Below the pieces are notes generated by a model. It did no database searches. It worked only from the letters and a program-made list of their open reading frames with translations, and was not told the origin of the DNA. The position numbers and the translations under genes were made by a program. This document shows, one piece after another, positions 27,324 to 36,420 of a DNA stretch of 64,000 bases. Position 1 is the stretch's first letter. The number at the start of each line of letters is the position of its first letter. This DNA comes from CAVSJA01 sp963728145. Its GTDB lineage: Bacteria; Bacteroidota; Bacteroidia; Chitinophagales; Chitinophagaceae. Location: contig CAVSJA010000006.1 in the NCBI GenBank assembly GCA_963728145.1, forward strand, positions 620,001-684,000, read 5' to 3'.

Positions 27324-29078
27324 TTATCCTGTGAAATACAAGTAAGCTCCAATAATCGCAGCAAGCAATAGAATCGAACTAATCACATCTGTCGCATTCC
27401 AGCTTGCTCTTGTTTCCAATCTATCTTGTTCTGTACGTGTAGAGAAAGTGAGACCACTGATCTTTTGATAATCGGGTTTCGGCGTTGCATAACTTACAAC
27501 AAGAAACACGATTATACAAACAATCGTGATCAGCAAACTATAGTACTGGAAGAAAATATTATTGACAATCCAAAGAAATGATCCTTCAGTATAGGTACTG
27601 CCCGTCAACTTAACCGGTGTATCCACCGCTAACCTGAATATGCCCATAGCAAATCCGGTTAATAATGTTGCAAGACAACCAGGTCCGTTTAGTCGTTTCA
27701 TAAATACACCAAAGAAAAATACCACGAATATCGGTGGGGCTAGATAGGCCTGAATGCCCTGTAAGTATTCATACAATCCTTTTGCACCTTGTATTACCGG
27801 TATCCACAACAGGCCAATCATTACCATTACTACAGTAGCAATTCTACCTGCTCTTACCAATTGCGCCTGTGTAGCCTTTGGTCTTAACTTTGCGTAGAAG
27901 TCCATTGTGAATAGCGAGGAGGACGCGTTAAATACGCCTGCCAATGCACTCATTAACGCAGCCAGGAGTCCCGCGACGACGATTCCTCTTACACCAACCG
28001 GCAGCACATGCATTACCAGAAGTGGGAATGCAGCCTGTGCACGATCTCTTATCAAAACTCCATTAGCATCGAACAGTTCTTTTTGCAAGTCAGCGCTTAT
28101 ACCGCTCTTCGCCAATGCAAAAGTGATCATACCGGGAATGATAAATAGAAATACAGGAGTGAGTTTTAAAAAGCCGGCGAAGATGGAACCCCGTCTTGCC
28201 TCTTTTTGATTTGGAGCCCCCAATACGCGCTGAACGATGTACTGGTCAGTACACCAATACCACAAACCAATGATCGGTGCGCAAAGCAACATGCCCGGCC
28301 ATGGATATTTATCATTGAAATACCAGGCTTCTCTTCCGGCTTCTCTTACAGGAGCCCAGGTACCTTCAACACCCTCGGGAACAATCGGCTTCCATAAATT
28401 AAACATTTCACTTCCGGCGATTTCTTTCAACTTGTCCCATCCGCCTAAGGCGTCCAATCCAAACCAGGTTACAAAAATTGCTCCGAGTATCTTGACAAAT
28501 GTTTGTAATGTTTCCGTGTAAACGACTGCTCGCAATCCACCAAGAACAGTGTAGATTCCTGTTAGTACGATCAATATGATCGAACCTATCCAGAATGTGT
28601 CCATTCCCCATAAATTGATTTCAGGCAGCAACGCTCTGAATACAACACCACCCGCATAAATCGCCACAGCGATCTTCGTGAGAATGTAAGCGATCAGGGA
28701 AATGACGGAAAGAACGGTTCTTGCTTTTGGAGTGAACCTTTTTTCAAGGAACTCCGGCATGGTGAACACCTTAGATCGCATGAAGAAAGGCGCCATCACC
28801 CAACCAAGCACTAAGAGACACCAGGCATGCAGTTCATAGTGAGCAAGTGCTACACCGTCTGTTGCGCCAGATCCGGCAAGACCTACCAGGTGTTCAGAAC
28901 CGATATTCGATGCGAAAATGGATGCGCCGATGATAAACCATCCAAGATGACGGCCTGCAAGAAAGTATTCATCTGCTGAGTTCTTCTCTTTCTTCTTAAC
29001 GGCCCACCAGGAAATGGCTCCGATAATAACAAAATAGAAAATGATGATGGCCCAATCCAGGCCAGTTAAATAATTCAT
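27324..29078 (-). CDS. sodium/sugar symporter (SSS/SGLT family), probable L-arabinose importer
   Basis: 584 aa, about 14 transmembrane helices. YFLAGRHLGWFIIGASIFAS with NIGSEHLVGLAGSG (~40-72) is the SGLT-family signature in TM1-2. YTVLGGLRAVVYTETLQ (~175-192) and GLLAALMSALAGVFNASSSL (~372-391) with the Na-site serines are also conserved. Members co-transport a sugar with Na+. It is the last gene of the leftward araB-araA cluster, 94 bp after araA, so L-arabinose is the inferred substrate. It is close to vSGLT-type transporters, and galactose cannot be excluded on sequence alone. Confidence 0.88.
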   Translation of the reverse strand: MNYLTGLDWAIIIFYFVIIGAISWWAVKKKEKNSADEYFLAGRHLGWFIIGASIFASNIGSEHLVGLAGSGATDGVALAHYELHAWCLLVLGWVMAPFFMRSKVFTMPEFLEKRFTPKARTVLSVISLIAYILTKIAVAIYAGGVVFRALLPEINLWGMDTFWIGSIILIVLTGIYTVLGGLRAVVYTETLQTFVKILGAIFVTWFGLDALGGWDKLKEIAGSEMFNLWKPIVPEGVEGTWAPVREAGREAWYFNDKYPWPGMLLCAPIIGLWYWCTDQYIVQRVLGAPNQKEARRGSIFAGFLKLTPVFLFIIPGMITFALAKSGISADLQKELFDANGVLIRDRAQAAFPLLVMHVLPVGVRGIVVAGLLAALMSALAGVFNASSSLFTMDFYAKLRPKATQAQLVRAGRIATVVMVMIGLLWIPVIQGAKGLYEYLQGIQAYLAPPIFVVFFFGVFMKRLNGPGCLATLLTGFAMGIFRLAVDTPVKLTGSTYTEGSFLWIVNNIFFQYYSLLITIVCIIVFLVVSYATPKPDYQKISGLTFSTRTEQDRLETRASWNATDVISSILLLAAIIGAYLYFTG

Positions 29079-29172
29079 AGCAGTTGTTTTAAATGTTCAG
29101 TTTTTCCAGGCGAATGGTTGGTCTATCGTTATTTGGCCCTTAAATATAATTCAGGTTTTAGACATAATGCGT

Positions 29173-30684
29173 TTACCGGTAATAAACTTCATTCCATCTC
29201 AGCTCGTTCTTCAATTCATAAACGTTTGTATGCTTCCCAATCAATACCGTTTCGATTCCTGCCATCTCGGCAAAATCGGCCAGGTGCCCGGTGTTGAGGT
29301 TTTGACTATAACAGGTATGATGGGCACCTCCAGCAAGGATCCAGGCTGCACAACCTGTTCTCATGTCGGGATAAGGTTTCCATAATACCCTTGCTACAGG
29401 AAGTTTCGGCAAGTCATGTTTGGGAGCAATGGCCTCCACTTCATTTATTAATAAACGAAAGCGATTACCCATGTCGATGATAGAAGCATTGAGCGCAGCT
29501 CCACCTGCCACGTTGAAGACTAAACGAACCGGGTCGGCTTTTCCACCAATGCCTAAAGGATGTATTTCACAAGAAACATTTCCATCGGCAATGGATGGAC
29601 AGATCTCCAACATATGCGAGCCTAATACCATTTCATTTCCTGGTTCGAAGTGATAGGTGTAGTCTTCCATAAATGAATTACCACCATTCAATCCAGTGGC
29701 CATCACTTTCATGGCACGCACCAATGCAGCGGTCTTCCAATCGCCTTCAGCACCAAAACCATAACCATCATTCATCACACGCTGTGTGGCAATACCTGGC
29801 AATTGAACAAGCCCATGCAGGTCTTCAAAAGTGTCCGTAAACCCTTTGTAATTTCCTGACTTCAAAAAATTGCGCAATCCAATTTCAATCTTTGCAGCAT
29901 CGCGAAGCGAATTGAATTTATCTCCGCCTTTTTTCAGACTGCCACTCAATTTGTATTGATCACCATAATCCCCACATAACTTGTCGATCTCAGAATCACT
30001 GGTTTCATTAATAACTTTCACCAGGTCTCCGACTCCATGCGTATTCACGGAATAACCGAGTTTTAATTCTGCTTCTACTTTATCACCTTCGGTTACTGCT
30101 ACCTGTCGCATATTATCTCCGAAGCGCACAAACTTTGCATTCTGCCAATCATTCCAACCAGCTGCTGCCCTGGCCCAGACATTTATCTGCATATGCAGTT
30201 TTTCATCCTGCCAATGTCCAACTACAACTTTCCTGTTCAGGCGCATTCTTGACATAATGAATCCAAATTCCCTGTCACCATGCGCCGATTGATTCAGGTT
30301 CATGAAGTCCATATCAATTTCACCCCAGGGGATATCGCGATTGAACTGCGTGTGCAGGTGCAGTAATGGTTTTTGCAGAATCTTCAAACCCCCAATCCAC
30401 ATTTTTGCCGGAGAGAAGGTATGCATCCATGCAATGATGCCTATGCAATTCTTTGTTGAATTCGCATCCTGGCAAACTTTATAGATCTCGTCTGGTGATT
30501 TTACCGTTGGTTTGAAAATTATACTTACCGGAATGGACTTTGATTTATTTAAGGAAGATGCTATCTGTTCAGAATGTTCCGCTACTTGTTTAAGGGTTTC
30601 ATCGCCGTATAGATGTTGGCTTCCAGTGACGAACCAGAGTTCAGGTTCTCCATTCCCGAAAGGATCATTTTTAAAGGAATTCAT
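29173..30684 (-). CDS. araA: L-arabinose isomerase
   Basis: 503 aa, the normal AraA length. It starts with EPELWFVTGSQHLYGDETL, and has CIGIIAWMHTFSPAKMWIGG (~82-101), PWGEIDMDFMNLNQSAHGDR (~118-137), GFGAEGDWKTAALVRAMK (~308-325, holding one metal-ligand Glu) and EDYTYHFEPGNEMVLGSHML (~340-360, with the second Glu and a His). A late HHTCYS block (~455) holds the fourth metal ligand His. It converts L-arabinose to L-ribulose with Mn2+ in the cytoplasm. It lies 43 bp after araB and is co-directional, so it is an operon member. Confidence 0.97.
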   Translation of the reverse strand: MNSFKNDPFGNGEPELWFVTGSQHLYGDETLKQVAEHSEQIASSLNKSKSIPVSIIFKPTVKSPDEIYKVCQDANSTKNCIGIIAWMHTFSPAKMWIGGLKILQKPLLHLHTQFNRDIPWGEIDMDFMNLNQSAHGDREFGFIMSRMRLNRKVVVGHWQDEKLHMQINVWARAAAGWNDWQNAKFVRFGDNMRQVAVTEGDKVEAELKLGYSVNTHGVGDLVKVINETSDSEIDKLCGDYGDQYKLSGSLKKGGDKFNSLRDAAKIEIGLRNFLKSGNYKGFTDTFEDLHGLVQLPGIATQRVMNDGYGFGAEGDWKTAALVRAMKVMATGLNGGNSFMEDYTYHFEPGNEMVLGSHMLEICPSIADGNVSCEIHPLGIGGKADPVRLVFNVAGGAALNASIIDMGNRFRLLINEVEAIAPKHDLPKLPVARVLWKPYPDMRTGCAAWILAGGAHHTCYSQNLNTGHLADFAEMAGIETVLIGKHTNVYELKNELRWNEVYYR

Positions 30685-30727
30685 TGCAATTAATTTTAGT
30701 CGCTGGTTGGGTTAAACTATTTTGCTG

Positions 30728-32419
30728 TTAAGTTGGATTCAATGCTGGTGCAGGAATGCCCTGGTTTGTTTGTACACGATTCGTTTCCTGCTCAATAAAA
30801 TCACCAAACCGATTGTATTGCCTATATCGTTTTGCATAAATCTCAGTCTTATTCTGATCGGGATAGTATTCCTGATCAAAACCCTGACCCATGGCAGCCA
30901 TCGCTTCTTCCACTTTTGGATAAAGTCCCGCTGCTGTAGCTGCAAACATTCCTGCACCCGCAGCGCAGGTTTGTTCTGAACGATGAATACGAATCGGCAT
31001 ATTGATCACATCAGCCATCATTTGCATAATGTAGGGTGATTTCCTTGCCACACCGCCCATACCAATCAAGCCTTTAACAGGTATTCCTTCTTCTGTAAAC
31101 CGGTCCACGATTTTCTTTGCACCAAAACAAGTTGCTTCAACCAATGATCTGAACATGCGTGGGGCATCTGATCCAAGGTCAAGCCCGGTAAATCCACCCT
31201 TGAGCAATTGATTAGCATCAGGAGTTCTTCTTCCATTCAACCAATCATTACTTAATTCGGCATTTATTTCGAGAGGTAGCTGCGCTGCCTGTTTTGTCAA
31301 CTCAGGAATTATTTTATCCATTGCATTATCAATGTCCTTTGAATTTGGCAATACATTTTTTAAAGGCCATGCTAAAAAATTCCTGAACCACGCATAAGCA
31401 TCACCGAAAGCAGATTGCCCGGCTTCCAGGCCAATCATTCCCGGAATGATTGATCCATTCACCTGTCCACATATTCCTTTTACTAGTTTTCCTTCCATGT
31501 ATTCAGAAGGAGCAACCAGCATATCACAGGTGGAAGTCCCCATCACTTTGCTCAGGTGAAAGGGTTCTATTTGTCCGCCCACGGCTCCCATATGCGCATC
31601 GAATGCGCCCATGCCAATGATCACATTGGTCGACAAGCCTAAACGATCAGCCCATTCCTTGCTTAAGTTACCTGCTGGCTTATCGGCTGTATAAGTGTGT
31701 TTATACAATTTTGAAGTAAAACCATTAAGTAAGGGATCAAGTGAGGCAAAGTAGTCATCGGGAGGTAAGCCATCGAATTCTTCTGCCCACAATGCTTTAT
31801 GACCTGCAGAACAAACACCCCTTTTCATTTCAGAGATATGTTTACCACCAGTGAGCAGGAAGGGGATCCAATCGCAATGTTCAACCCAGGAATAACAAGC
31901 CTTCCTTATTTCTTTATCACTGCGTAAAACATGGAGGAGTTTTGCCCAGAACCATTCTGAAGAATAGATGCCACCAACATATTGTAGATAGTCGACTTTA
32001 AAATTCTTGCTGTGTGCATTAATCTCTGCAGCTTCATTTACGCCGGTATGATCTTTCCAAAGTACAAACATTGCATTTGGATTATTCTCATATTCCGGAT
32101 ATAGTGATAAGGGAATTCCTTTAGCATCCGTTGCAACAGGTGTGGAGCCTGTCGTATCTACCGAGATAGCCTTGATATTGTCAGTAACCGCTTTGCCGGC
32201 TTGCTTGAGACAGGTTTTTATTGATTGTTCAAGACCTTCAATATAGTCCAGGGGATGTTGCCTGAATTGTTGACTAGATGCATCGCAGTACAACTCATCC
32301 TTCCATCGCGGATAAGAAAAAACCGAGGATGCAATCTCTCTCCCATTCGAAGCGTCCAACACGACGGAGCGTACGGAATCGGTACCGTAGTCGACTCCTA
32401 TGACAAAGCAATCCTTCAT
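30728..32419 (-). CDS. araB: L-ribulokinase
   Basis: 563 aa from the ATG at 32419 (MKDCFVIGVDYGTDSVRSV), preferred over a start eight codons upstream because the family begins at this strand. FGGY kinase motifs: VDYGTDSVRSVVLDA (phosphate 1), ISVDTTGSTPVATD (~90), GMGAFDAHMGAVGGQ (~278) with the catalytic-base Asp and the preceding Ala-Phe, and the C-terminal GLIGMGGVARKSPYIMQMMA (~440-460) adenosine site. It phosphorylates L-ribulose to L-ribulose 5-phosphate. An operator-like palindrome lies 16-34 bp before the start. araD is not in the window. Confidence 0.95.
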   Translation of the reverse strand: MKDCFVIGVDYGTDSVRSVVLDASNGREIASSVFSYPRWKDELYCDASSQQFRQHPLDYIEGLEQSIKTCLKQAGKAVTDNIKAISVDTTGSTPVATDAKGIPLSLYPEYENNPNAMFVLWKDHTGVNEAAEINAHSKNFKVDYLQYVGGIYSSEWFWAKLLHVLRSDKEIRKACYSWVEHCDWIPFLLTGGKHISEMKRGVCSAGHKALWAEEFDGLPPDDYFASLDPLLNGFTSKLYKHTYTADKPAGNLSKEWADRLGLSTNVIIGMGAFDAHMGAVGGQIEPFHLSKVMGTSTCDMLVAPSEYMEGKLVKGICGQVNGSIIPGMIGLEAGQSAFGDAYAWFRNFLAWPLKNVLPNSKDIDNAMDKIIPELTKQAAQLPLEINAELSNDWLNGRRTPDANQLLKGGFTGLDLGSDAPRMFRSLVEATCFGAKKIVDRFTEEGIPVKGLIGMGGVARKSPYIMQMMADVINMPIRIHRSEQTCAAGAGMFAATAAGLYPKVEEAMAAMGQGFDQEYYPDQNKTEIYAKRYRQYNRFGDFIEQETNRVQTNQGIPAPALNPT

Positions 32420-32434
32420 ACAATGAAGTTGAAT

Positions 32435-32453
32435 TAATGTCAAAATAACACTT
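32435..32453. promoter_or_regulatory. putative AraR operator before araB
   Basis: TAATGT-N7-ACACTT. The right half-site is identical to that of the palindrome at 33246-33264, the left matches 4 of 6, and the spacing is the same. It lies in the araB leader, where a bound repressor would block the operon. Confidence 0.6.
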
Positions 32454-32488
32454 AAACATCAAACTAAAAAAGTTTTTCTCTTTCTGGC

Positions 32489-33196
32489 TTACTTAAAGAT
32501 TTCCCGGGTCGGCAGGAAACTCATGAATGCCTGGAGGGTAGAGGCGTATTTTCTTTTGTCCAGCTTGTAATAAAATGCCCCTCTCTTGGAACTCATTTTT
32601 TCCTTATCATTTTGCTTGATCAGCAAACGGGTGCCCAGGAGCTTGCGTACAAAATTTCTTTTGTCCAGTTCCTTTTCATAGACCGCTTTGTAGAGGTTAA
32701 GCAATTGGGGGATGGTAAATTTCTCAGGGAGTAATTCGAATAGGATCGGATGCAATGCTGCTTTGTACTGGAGCCTTTCTTTGGCGATATTGACCATTTC
32801 CTTGTGATCAAATATAAGTTTTGGAAGTTTTTTCAAAGAAATCCATTCAGGATGATAAGCATCGCTCAGTTGTTTTTCATATTTATGGATATCAACTAGT
32901 GCATAATAGACAATGGAAATTGTCCGTTCAAGCGGATCCCTGCGCGGATCTCCAAATGCATGCAGTTGTTCCATAAAAACACCAGCAAGACCGGTTAATT
33001 GTTTTAGAATTCTTGTTGCAGCTTTTTCCAAACTTTCATCGGGCTGAACAAATTCTCCCATCAAACTCCATTTACCCTGCTCGGGTTCAAAGCCGCGATG
33101 GATCAGGAGTAATTTTAACTCCTGGCCATCAAATCCAAAGATGACGCAATCGATGGCAACCACTAATCGATCGGCAGAATATTTCCGCAAGGGCAT
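32489..33196 (-). CDS. araR: Nudix-type transcriptional regulator of arabinose use (AraR-like)
   Basis: 235 aa. Residues ~1-150 are a Nudix fold: DCVIFGFDGQELKLLLIHRG, GKWSLMGEFVQPDESLEKAA, AFGDPRRDPLERTISIVYYA. The Nudix box is degenerate: the REUxEE acidic cluster reads RILKQL, so hydrolase activity is unlikely and the fold probably senses a ligand. Residues ~155-235 form a winged helix (LYKAVYEKELDKRNFVRKLL). Bacteroidota control arabinose genes with regulators of this kind. It sits head-on with the araB operon and has an operator-like palindrome ~50 bp before its own start, suggesting autoregulation. The inducer, probably L-arabinose, is inferred from context. Confidence 0.85.
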   Translation of the reverse strand: MPLRKYSADRLVVAIDCVIFGFDGQELKLLLIHRGFEPEQGKWSLMGEFVQPDESLEKAATRILKQLTGLAGVFMEQLHAFGDPRRDPLERTISIVYYALVDIHKYEKQLSDAYHPEWISLKKLPKLIFDHKEMVNIAKERLQYKAALHPILFELLPEKFTIPQLLNLYKAVYEKELDKRNFVRKLLGTRLLIKQNDKEKMSSKRGAFYYKLDKRKYASTLQAFMSFLPTREIFK

Positions 33197-33245
33197 GAAG
33201 GGTTTTACTTCAAAAGTAAGTTGATCAATCCTAATTACAGAAAAG

Positions 33246-33264
33246 AAGTGTTATGATTACACTT
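33246..33264. promoter_or_regulatory. putative AraR operator, perfect palindrome
   Basis: AAGTGT (33246-33251), 7-bp spacer, ACACTT (33259-33264): a perfect 6+6 palindrome. It lies 50 bp before the Nudix regulator and 255 bp before the GH2 gene on the other strand, so it could serve both. Confidence 0.65.
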
Positions 33265-33459
33265 ATAATTGGTGCTGTTTCATCTCATAGTCCTCCTTTA
33301 CTCCGGCAGGATGACGAAAAAAAGTTTAACTACTACTCTTGCTCTTGTTCCGGAATTATTGTAATTCCTCTTTTTCATTCAACCCTATTTGTTTCCTTTG
33401 CAGGGAAATAGTCTATTCTTTCAACAAAAAAATCCATCATTATTGACCAATATTCAGAG

Positions 33460-33467
33460 TAAGTTTG
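33460..33467 (+). promoter_or_regulatory. possible -7 promoter box for the GH2 gene
   Basis: TAAGTTTG matches the Bacteroidota -7 consensus TAnnTTTG, 52 bp before the start codon. A TTG lies 14 bp upstream, closer than the usual ~19 bp, so support is partial. GAGTA...TACTC forms a small inverted repeat around the box. Confidence 0.4.
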
Positions 33468-33518
33468 GTACTCACTAACTTCTGATTTTTAAAGGATTTC
33501 CGGATAAACCAGTTTGTC

Positions 33519-35915
33519 ATGGTAAAAAGATTCCATCTTATAATTTTCGCATTAGTTTTTCTTTCAATCGGCTTTGCTCAAACCAGCTCCTTTGATTTTG
33601 GATGGCGTTTTCATCGGGGTGGTGCGCAATATGCAGAGGCACCACAGTTTGACGATTCGAAATGGAGGAAGGTTGATTTGCCGCATGACTGGAGTATCGA
33701 GGATCTGCCTGGAACAAAATCTCCTTTTGATCCAAATGCGATTAGCCAGGTGAGTGGAGGATTCACGGTTGGTGGTACGGGTTGGTACCGGAAAACTTTT
33801 ACCATTCCCGCTAATCAAAAAGGCAAACGCATTCATATCCAGTTTGACGGAGTGTACATGAATGCAGATTTCTGGTTAAATGGACAACAGATCGGAACTC
33901 ACCCTTATGGTTATACCAGTTTCTGGTTTGATATAACTGATAAAATAAATTTCGGCGCAGAGAATAAGATTGCCGTACAGGTAAAGAACGAAGGTCAAAA
34001 CAGTCGTTGGTATACCGGTTCAGGAATTTATCGTCATGTGTGGTTGAAAGTTTTGGATCCGGTTCATGTGTCGCCATGGGGAATTTATATTACAACACCT
34101 GAGGTCAATAATGCACAGGCCAAAGTAAATATTAAAACGAATCTCAGGAATGACGCGGGCAATGCGAGCCAGGTTAGATTGGTTACGAGTATATTGAATG
34201 CAAAGGGTACTGAAGTTGCAAGAGTTGAATCAAATCAAAACATTGCCGATTCTAATTCATCTGAAGTTGTCCAGGACCTTAATGTTTCAAATCCGGAACT
34301 CTGGTCAATTGAAGCACCAACACTTTATACAGCTGTAACTGAAGTGTACACTAATAACAACCTTGTTGATAGGATTGAAACAAAATTTGGCATTCGCAGA
34401 ATTTCATTCAGCGTTGCAAACGGATTTCAATTGAATGGAAAAACTGTAAAACTAAAAGGCGGTTGTGTTCATCATGATAATGGTCCACTGGGTGCCAAAG
34501 CCTATGATCGTGCTGAAGAAAGAAGAATTGAATTGTTGAGGGCAAGTGGTTATAATGCCATTCGTTGTTCACATAATCCTCCTTCGCCTGCATTTCTCGA
34601 TGCATGTGATCGTTTGGGCATGCTCGTGATGGATGAAGCATTCGATATGTGGCGGATCGCAAATAATCCACATGATTATCATTTGTATTTCGATGAGTGG
34701 TGGCAGCGCGATGTCGAAAGCATGGTAATGCGCGACCGGAATCATCCTTCCATTATTATATGGAGTATTGGAAATGAAATTCGCGGAATGGAGACGCCTC
34801 CAGTAATTGAGGTGTCGAAAATGCTGGGCAACCATATCCGTAAGCTTGAACCGACAAGACCAATTTTAGCTGCGGTAAATGGATTGAGTCCTGCAAAAGA
34901 TCCATTCTTTGCAACATTGGATATTGGCGGATACAATTATGCTGCAGGTGGAGATCATTTGCAGGAAAGCATTTATGCCCAGGATCATCGGCGCTTACCC
35001 GACAGAATTATGTTGGGCACGGAATCATACCCGCTTGAAGCATTCAGTGCATGGATGCCTGTGATCGACTATTCATACGTTATCGGCGATTTTGTCTGGA
35101 CAGCATTTGATTATGTCGGTGAAGCAAGTATTGGCTGGCGTGGCTATTGGCAAGAAAATAATTTCTATCCCTGGAATCTTGCATTCTGTGGAGATATTGA
35201 TATCTGTGGTTGGAAACGACCTCAATCTTATTATCGCGATGCACTTTGGATGGAAAACAAAATTTCTGTTTTCGCGAGACCGCCAAAGCCTTCATTCCCC
35301 TTGAATCCAAACAAACAATCATGGAGCAAATGGGAATGGCATGATGTGGTGGCTGATTGGAATTGGGCAGGAAACGAAAATAAGCCCCTTGAAGTTTCAG
35401 TATATTCTTCCTGCGATGAAGCTGAACTCTTTTTAAATGGAAAGTCGTTGGGTAGAAAACCAACAAATCGCGATTCTAAATTTACTGCAACATGGCAGGC
35501 GCCTTACCAGCCGGGAACCCTAAAAGCAATTGGCTATAAGAATGGACAACAGGTTTCAAGCTCACAATTACAAACTGCAAAAACAGCTACTAAAATCAAA
35601 CTGAGTGCTGATCGTTCAACGATAAAGGCTGATGGACAGGACTTGAGTTATATCACTGTTGAATTAACAGATGCAGATGGAATTCGAAATCCAAAAGCAG
35701 AAAATTTCGTTCGATTCAAGGTAGATGGAGGAACGATTGTTGGCGTTGGAAATGCAAACCCGATAAGCATCGAAAGTTATCAGTTGCCACAGCGTAAAGC
35801 ATGGCAGGGTAGATGTTTGGTGATTGTAAAGTCAAATCAAAAACCGGGAAATATCACGCTTACAGCTTTGGTGGATGGATTGCCTGCTGCAAAGACAATT
35901 GTTATTGCGAAATAG
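33519..35915 (+). CDS. secreted GH2 beta-galactosidase-type glycosidase
   Basis: 798 aa with a signal peptide (~1-20, ending IGFAQ). Sugar-binding jelly roll ~25-190 (FDDSKWRKVDLPHDWSIED, GTGWYRKTFTIP, IQFDGVYMNADFWLNG), Ig-like domain ~190-300, and TIM barrel ~300-600. The barrel holds the acid/base Glu420 in SIGNEIRG, the nucleophile Glu502 in LGTESYP and GDFVWTAFDYVGEASIGWRG. C-terminal beta domains follow (~610-798), including DADGIRNPKAENFVRFKVDG. The domain order fits GH2 beta-galactosidases of pectin and xyloglucan loci. It is divergent from the arabinose regulator, so it probably belongs to the same hemicellulose/pectin response. Confidence 0.9.
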   Translation: MVKRFHLIIFALVFLSIGFAQTSSFDFGWRFHRGGAQYAEAPQFDDSKWRKVDLPHDWSIEDLPGTKSPFDPNAISQVSGGFTVGGTGWYRKTFTIPANQKGKRIHIQFDGVYMNADFWLNGQQIGTHPYGYTSFWFDITDKINFGAENKIAVQVKNEGQNSRWYTGSGIYRHVWLKVLDPVHVSPWGIYITTPEVNNAQAKVNIKTNLRNDAGNASQVRLVTSILNAKGTEVARVESNQNIADSNSSEVVQDLNVSNPELWSIEAPTLYTAVTEVYTNNNLVDRIETKFGIRRISFSVANGFQLNGKTVKLKGGCVHHDNGPLGAKAYDRAEERRIELLRASGYNAIRCSHNPPSPAFLDACDRLGMLVMDEAFDMWRIANNPHDYHLYFDEWWQRDVESMVMRDRNHPSIIIWSIGNEIRGMETPPVIEVSKMLGNHIRKLEPTRPILAAVNGLSPAKDPFFATLDIGGYNYAAGGDHLQESIYAQDHRRLPDRIMLGTESYPLEAFSAWMPVIDYSYVIGDFVWTAFDYVGEASIGWRGYWQENNFYPWNLAFCGDIDICGWKRPQSYYRDALWMENKISVFARPPKPSFPLNPNKQSWSKWEWHDVVADWNWAGNENKPLEVSVYSSCDEAELFLNGKSLGRKPTNRDSKFTATWQAPYQPGTLKAIGYKNGQQVSSSQLQTAKTATKIKLSADRSTIKADGQDLSYITVELTDADGIRNPKAENFVRFKVDGGTIVGVGNANPISIESYQLPQRKAWQGRCLVIVKSNQKPGNITLTALVDGLPAAKTIVIAK

Positions 35916-35937
35916 GTTGCTACGGAACGCGAAATGG

Positions 35938-36282
35938 TTATTTTTTCTTCTTTGTTGCCTTTGCGATCTTATTATAATCTAACGCGAGCTTAACCCAGTA
36001 TTCCAGTTTCTTTTTTGTATTCAGAGCGTCTACATCCACGAATACAAACCCCTTCATCACTTTGCCCGTGAAGTCCATCGGCTTACAGCCTTCTTTTTCC
36101 ATTACTTCATCATATTTCGCTGGATCAAGTCGAACCATGAGACGTTCTTGTTCGACACCGACACACATTTTATCGTTCACCATAAAGCAAAGTCCACCAA
36201 ACATTTTCTTTTCATCAATATTCTTATGAGAGACAGCAATCAATTCCCTGATTCGGTCTGCAAGTTTTTCGTTGTATGACAT
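35938..36282 (-). CDS. TfoX N-terminal domain protein
   Basis: 114 aa. It is the stand-alone TfoX_N domain: EKKMFGGLCFMVNDKMCVGV (~24-43), LMVRLDPAKYDEVM, then MDFTGKVMKGFVFVDVDAL (~68-86). A Lys-rich tail ends the protein (KKKK). Proteins of this single-domain type are common in Bacteroidota; a role in competence, as for full-length Sxy/TfoX, is not established. Convergent with the GH2 gene, 22 bp apart. Confidence 0.85.
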   Translation of the reverse strand: MSYNEKLADRIRELIAVSHKNIDEKKMFGGLCFMVNDKMCVGVEQERLMVRLDPAKYDEVMEKEGCKPMDFTGKVMKGFVFVDVDALNTKKKLEYWVKLALDYNKIAKATKKKK

Positions 36283-36314
36283 AGTGATAGGTTTAAAGGA
36301 ATCGTGAGTGCTTG

Positions 36315-36397
36315 TATGGTTTGATTATTCAATTGTTTAATTGTTGGGCTCATAAATAGTAAACCCAACCATCTAACAATTTAACAATCAAACCATA
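36315..36397. repeat. 83-bp imperfect inverted repeat (long hairpin)
   Basis: 34-bp arms 36315-36348 and 36364-36397 with about five mismatches (TATGGTTTGATT ... TTGTTGGG against CCCAACCA ... AATCAAACCATA) and a 15-nt loop. It follows the parvulin gene stop by 24 bp on the minus strand but has no T-run. It may stop or stabilise that transcript, or be a dispersed repeat. Confidence 0.65.
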
Positions 36398-36420
36398 AAT
36401 ATGTTAAGGATTTTGTAACG

